The notes below the pieces were generated by a model that saw only the letters and a list, made by a program, of their open reading frames with translations, was not told the origin of the DNA and searched no databases. A stretch of DNA of 27,272 nucleotides. Origin: a virus. The stretch is taken from IMG/VR virus record IMGVR_UViG_3300046733_000140, positions 1-27,272 of that record. One strand, written 5' to 3'. The number at the start of each line of letters is the position of its first letter. The stretch's first letter is position 1. Shown here piece by piece: positions 23,716-27,272 of this stretch. The translations under genes were made by a program, and so were the position numbers.

Positions 23716-26133
23716 TCAACGAGGTTCAAACTGTTCAAGTCCAAATCCTCCTAGTGAGTCAAATCCAGATGACTCAAAGTTTTTAGGTAGTTCATCGTTT
23801 TGACGCTGTGAAATCATTTCTGATTGTTGTGTACCTATAATTCTAGCACGCTCGTCTTTACGATCTTCTATATCTTTTTCTTTTGTTTTTTCAGCTTGAG
23901 CTTTAACTTGAGCTAATTGCATTTGATAACCAAACTCTTCAGCCATTAAACCTCTTTTTATTTCAGCTTCTGTTTGCATTTGCTGAATTTTAAACTGAGA
24001 CTTACCTTGCTCTATTTTTAATTCAGTTTCGGCTAAAGCTTGTTGTTTTTGCATTTCTGCTAAAGCCGCCTGCTCAGCTGTTTGGGCGTTGGCTTGAGCT
24101 TGAGCTTCTATATTTTGTAGCTGAGCTTGTTTAACCTCTTCAGCTCTTACTCTTTGTCTATACTTTAAAAATTGATTAGCTAATTTTAAATTTTTAATCT
24201 GTCTAATATCAATAGCATCAGACAAATCTATAAGACCAGCCTGTAAAGCTGTTTGTATATTTGATTCTAATAATTGACTTTCTTCTTGATCAGGTTCCAG
24301 CTCTAAAAATATACCAAACTCATGTGCGTTTAACTTATCTATTTCTTCTAAAGTAGACACATTAAATTGATTTATAGATCCAAGTAAAGCTTCTTTAGTT
24401 AATGGGAAGTTTAACATGTCTGCTACTCTTAAGCTAATATTTTCAGCTGTTCTAACTGTTAAATACATTAAAGACTGGAGTATGTGTTTTGTAGCTGTGT
24501 TAGAGGCTGCAGCTGCTAATTTTTGTAAACCTACTAATGAATCTTTAGCTGGTTGACTACCGTCTCTAGCTTCGTTAAGCCCTGTTACATCACGTATCAT
24601 TTGTAGATAATATTGATATGTTTGTATTAACGCTTGTATTTTAGCCATACCAGAAGAGGTTTGTAGCTCTTGAATAGGAACTTTACCTCTATTAGGATCA
24701 CCATCTTGCGTTAAACTTCTACCTACAATACTACCAGTTTGGAAATACATATTCAAAGCTTCAGCTGGATTATAGCTTGTGCCATTACCAAGATCAACTT
24801 CTGCTAAACCATCAACGTCTATATAAACACCATCTGGTACCATACGCGCTAGCACTTGTTGTATTTTTAAATGCGTAAGCTGTATCATATCAGCAAACCC
24901 TATACATTTACTAACAATACTTTCTATTCTACCCTTGTACATTCTAGGCGCAGATATGCTATAGTTCATTTGAACTTTTGTTTGGTTGCTATACGGCCTA
25001 GTCATATTTTCAGCTAGCTCCCATTTTAACATTTTTTCTTGCCCAAGTATTTTAGCACCACTATATAAAACCTCTATAGCTCTATGCACTCTATTAAAGT
25101 TGTCACTTTCTGGTGGATCAAACGTGTCTGGTTTTTCAAGAGCTTTTTCAAGACCTTGATCTGTTTGCTTTATTTTAAATACTTGATTAGAATAAGTTTT
25201 ATATTCAAAATATAATACTTGTATTAAATTAGTATCATAGTCATAATTATAAAAATTAGTTCTATAATTATTGTTACCAGCGTATTGTTGTATTTCTTCT
25301 AAATCAGCCTGAGTTAAGTCAGGAAATTGTTTTTTAATTTCTTCAAGTGATAAGCTTTTAACTTCACCCACGTAGTATATGTCTTCAAAATTAGGATCAT
25401 CTGTGTATGAATAAACTAAACTTGCTGGATCTACATACTCAACGGTAATACCATTAGCTAAATTAAAATTAGTTTTAACAGCTGATATACCTAAAACAGC
25501 TAAATCGTAAGCTAAACGTTTTTTTGTTTCTTCGTATTTATTATAATCAAAAATATTAGATATAGTTTCTTCCTCTGCTATTTCTATTGCTTGTTTATAA
25601 TTTAATTGCAAATACATGTCTAACTCTTGCCTGTTCCCAGGTAATTGATCTGGATCTGGTGTTTTGAAAAAGTTTTTACCAGTAATGTCGTTAAATCCTT
25701 GTATTAACTCTTTGTTGGTTATGTCTCTTAACGCATTAAAAGCATAATTAGTTCTTTCTTTTAGAGCATAAGGGTCTGAAGCAAAAGACTTTATTTCGTA
25801 ACCTTTATCAGTCATACCATTTACTACAATATCTACAAACTTAGATAATACAGCTACTGGTTTCCAGTCTAGATTTAAATAAGATAAATCACCATTAATA
25901 GATAGCTCATCTTTATACTTCGCTACACTTTGCTCACCTCTAGCGTATAGTCTTAAATCGTTAAATCTAGACCAGTTATTTCCAAACCTTCCGCCGTTTC
26001 CAGTTCCTCTGTCTCCTCTAAACCATTCGCCTTCGACAGCTTTGGCTACGGACAAACCATATTCATAAGTCTTTTTCTCTGCGTCTGGTACTACCTGACT
26101 TGGAAAAGTGCTACTAGAATTAGTATAAATCAT
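23716..26133 (-). CDS. Portal protein (805 aa)
   Basis: Dodecameric ring through which DNA enters and leaves the head. An 805-aa protein between terminase and scaffold fits the large podovirus-type portal. The N-terminal part has FNDLRLYARGEQSVAKYKDE and LDWKPVAVLSKFVDIVVNGM. The stem/wing region includes DPASLVYSYTDDPNFEDIYY and, near 512-530, MIRDVTGLNEARDGSQPAKD followed by LVGLQKLAAAASNTATKHI, typical of portals in marine podoviruses. The C-terminal part (about 655-775) is a long Gln/Ala/Glu coiled coil (QAQLQNIEAQAQANAQTAEQ and on), probably the barrel or crown helices inside the capsid. The start follows the terminase stop with no gap (TAG then ATG), indicating translational coupling. 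Confidence 0.86.
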   Translation of the reverse strand: MIYTNSSSTFPSQVVPDAEKKTYEYGLSVAKAVEGEWFRGDRGTGNGGRFGNNWSRFNDLRLYARGEQSVAKYKDELSINGDLSYLNLDWKPVAVLSKFVDIVVNGMTDKGYEIKSFASDPYALKERTNYAFNALRDITNKELIQGFNDITGKNFFKTPDPDQLPGNRQELDMYLQLNYKQAIEIAEEETISNIFDYNKYEETKKRLAYDLAVLGISAVKTNFNLANGITVEYVDPASLVYSYTDDPNFEDIYYVGEVKSLSLEEIKKQFPDLTQADLEEIQQYAGNNNYRTNFYNYDYDTNLIQVLYFEYKTYSNQVFKIKQTDQGLEKALEKPDTFDPPESDNFNRVHRAIEVLYSGAKILGQEKMLKWELAENMTRPYSNQTKVQMNYSISAPRMYKGRIESIVSKCIGFADMIQLTHLKIQQVLARMVPDGVYIDVDGLAEVDLGNGTSYNPAEALNMYFQTGSIVGRSLTQDGDPNRGKVPIQELQTSSGMAKIQALIQTYQYYLQMIRDVTGLNEARDGSQPAKDSLVGLQKLAAAASNTATKHILQSLMYLTVRTAENISLRVADMLNFPLTKEALLGSINQFNVSTLEEIDKLNAHEFGIFLELEPDQEESQLLESNIQTALQAGLIDLSDAIDIRQIKNLKLANQFLKYRQRVRAEEVKQAQLQNIEAQAQANAQTAEQAALAEMQKQQALAETELKIEQGKSQFKIQQMQTEAEIKRGLMAEEFGYQMQLAQVKAQAEKTKEKDIEDRKDERARIIGTQQSEMISQRQNDELPKNFESSGFDSLGGFGLEQFEPR

Positions 26134-27272
26134 CTATTTTATTATTTTTGAAATACTACCTTGGTTATCAAATTTCTTGAAACCTAAAGGAACAACATTT
26201 TTTTTAACTATGTTCATAGGTGTGTACCTATTTTTATTACACGCCATGATGGCTAGACCAGAACTAATAGAAGCATCGTGCTTTGTTCTATTGTTTATGT
26301 TAAACTTAGCCCAGTCTTCTAATGTTTCTTGAAAATACATATTACCATACATAGTTTCTTTAAGCCCAACGTGATCTTCTATATAAGACTCTATAGCAGC
26401 AGCGTGAGCTTGCTTGATATCTTCTGATGAGTTAGGTATTCCACCTATCTCTCTTTCCGCTACAGACAGTTTTAATTTATCTGGCCTGTTTATTGAGAAA
26501 GCTCTGTAACCTCTACGTTTTAAATAATATAAAAGTCTAGGTTTATTATTTTCTGCAAGCAATGGCATTCCATAAAAATGCAAAGCCATAAGCACATCTT
26601 CAAAGAATATCTCAGCCGTTGGAGGTCTTGATATGTATTCTAAGAAAAACATATTAGCCGGTACGTTTTCCATAGAAAACTTTGTAAGCCCATGAAGAGC
26701 TCCGTTAGATCCTCTATTATCTACTGTACCTGATATATCGTATGAGTCACATCCAAAAGCACCACAATGCTCGTTACCAGGATATTTAACTCCATTTTTT
26801 ATTATTACACGATTTTGTAATTCTATAGGCGGAACCCATGAAATTAAGAACCTACCATTTTTATTTGGCATAAAATTAACGACGGTATCTTTTATACCAC
26901 CTTGCCAAACAAAGTTACCTCTTGTTATTAATTTAGAGTTATCAGATTCATCATTATAATCTATTTGCTCGTATATCTTAGTTAGATTAAATAAAGACTG
27001 TTTTGTTTCATCTCTAAAAGCATGTTGTTCCGTACGGGGAAACTGCCTATAATATTCATTTAAACTATCTTGATCACCTTTTAAACCTTCAACTTCGTTT
27101 TCCCAGTGGTTTATAACACCTACTTCAATTTCAAGTCCGTCGGCTCCTTCAACTGATTTTGCCGGCGTATCAAAGACAGGGTGTCCATAAGTATCAATGA
27201 ATCCTTCGTAATTCCACTCCATAGGTATGAACAAAGAATATAGTCCTGAGCTAGTCTGTCCGTTGCGGTTTC
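26134..27272 (-). CDS. terL: Terminase large subunit, C-terminal nuclease part (5' end outside window)
   Basis: Motor and nuclease that packages DNA into the prohead. The frame is open to the window edge and there reads NRNGQTSSGLYSLFIPMEWN, the link after the ATPase core seen in phage terminases; the Walker A/B region lies beyond the edge. EEYYRQFPRTEQHAFRDE-type sequence (here NEYYRQFPRTEQHAFRDE) leads into the RNase H-like nuclease. Its likely acidic metal ligands are the Asp of FGCDSYD (codon 26746-26748), the Glu of PLLAENNK (26551-26553) and the Asp of KHDASISSG (26275-26277). Residues KRRGYRAFSINRPDK sit between the last two. The TTG near 27234 is an internal Leu codon, not the start. 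It is the most upstream gene of the visible leftward block. Confidence 0.9.
   Translation of the reverse strand, partial: NRNGQTSSGLYSLFIPMEWNYEGFIDTYGHPVFDTPAKSVEGADGLEIEVGVINHWENEVEGLKGDQDSLNEYYRQFPRTEQHAFRDETKQSLFNLTKIYEQIDYNDESDNSKLITRGNFVWQGGIKDTVVNFMPNKNGRFLISWVPPIELQNRVIIKNGVKYPGNEHCGAFGCDSYDISGTVDNRGSNGALHGLTKFSMENVPANMFFLEYISRPPTAEIFFEDVLMALHFYGMPLLAENNKPRLLYYLKRRGYRAFSINRPDKLKLSVAEREIGGIPNSSEDIKQAHAAAIESYIEDHVGLKETMYGNMYFQETLEDWAKFNINNRTKHDASISSGLAIMACNKNRYTPMNIVKKNVVPLGFKKFDNQGSISKIIK

Noticed and set aside
27232-27234. TTG as the start codon of the terminase gene
   Set aside because: The frame continues upstream to the window edge with recognisable terminase sequence (NRNGQTSSGLYSL), so this is an internal Leu codon.
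1-27272. tRNA genes, CRISPR arrays, insertion sequences, attachment sites, diversity-generating-retroelement repeats
   Set aside because: Reading through found no cloverleaf-like run in the gaps, no regular spaced repeats, no transposase or reverse transcriptase frame and no template/variable repeat pair; coding density leaves little room.

Overview
The window is a virion-structure module of a dsDNA tailed phage, most likely short-tailed (podovirus-like), that infects a marine or aquatic Bacteroidota (flavobacterial) host. This rests on four points. The DNA is strongly AT-rich. No start codon I checked has a Shine-Dalgarno sequence; A/T-rich leaders stand in its place, as in Bacteroidota. The gene order is TerL, portal, scaffold, capsid, connectors, large tail-hub proteins, internal/ejection proteins. 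Several proteins read like families I know from marine podovirus and crAss-like genomes. Host and lineage are inferences, because no database search was possible.

Layout: positions 1-983 (+) hold the 3' half of a class I ribonucleotide reductase large-subunit gene, entering the window almost exactly at the active-site Asn-x-Cys-x-Glu. It converges on a leftward (-) block that fills the rest. Read in transcription order from the right edge, the block is: terminase large subunit (cut by the edge), portal, putative scaffold, major capsid protein, a conserved unknown protein bracketed by two hairpins, two connector-type proteins, a 1382-aa tail-hub/stabilisation protein carrying an Ig-like insertion, a 495-aa partner that looks like the rest of the same protein, a small possibly GNAT-like protein, and three internal virion proteins of 251, 538 and 2506 aa. 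The last three have the small/medium/giant arrangement of T7 gp14-gp15-gp16. A run of tiny, mostly basic, overlapping genes (51, 58, 78, 135 and perhaps 25 aa) follows. The block ends at a canonical intrinsic terminator whose U-run lies on the leftward strand.

Functionally, TerL and portal package DNA into a shell built from capsid protein on the scaffold. The connectors and the gp10-like hub close the portal and form the short tail. The internal proteins are probably ejected to carry the genome across the envelope. The 2506-aa protein holds a zincin-type HEVLH motif, a segment resembling sigma-70 region 2 (weak evidence), and hydrophobic stretches. The RNR supplies deoxynucleotides for phage replication and belongs to the adjoining replication module.

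Most of the window is ordinary tight phage gene packing with 0-20 bp gaps or overlaps. The only sizeable non-coding stretches are about 984-1069 (terminator), 20062-20116 and 20945-21022. The last two each contain a strong hairpin, and the two hairpins share the loop sequence TGTAAT on the transcribed strand. I saw no tRNA, CRISPR array, insertion sequence, attachment site or origin.
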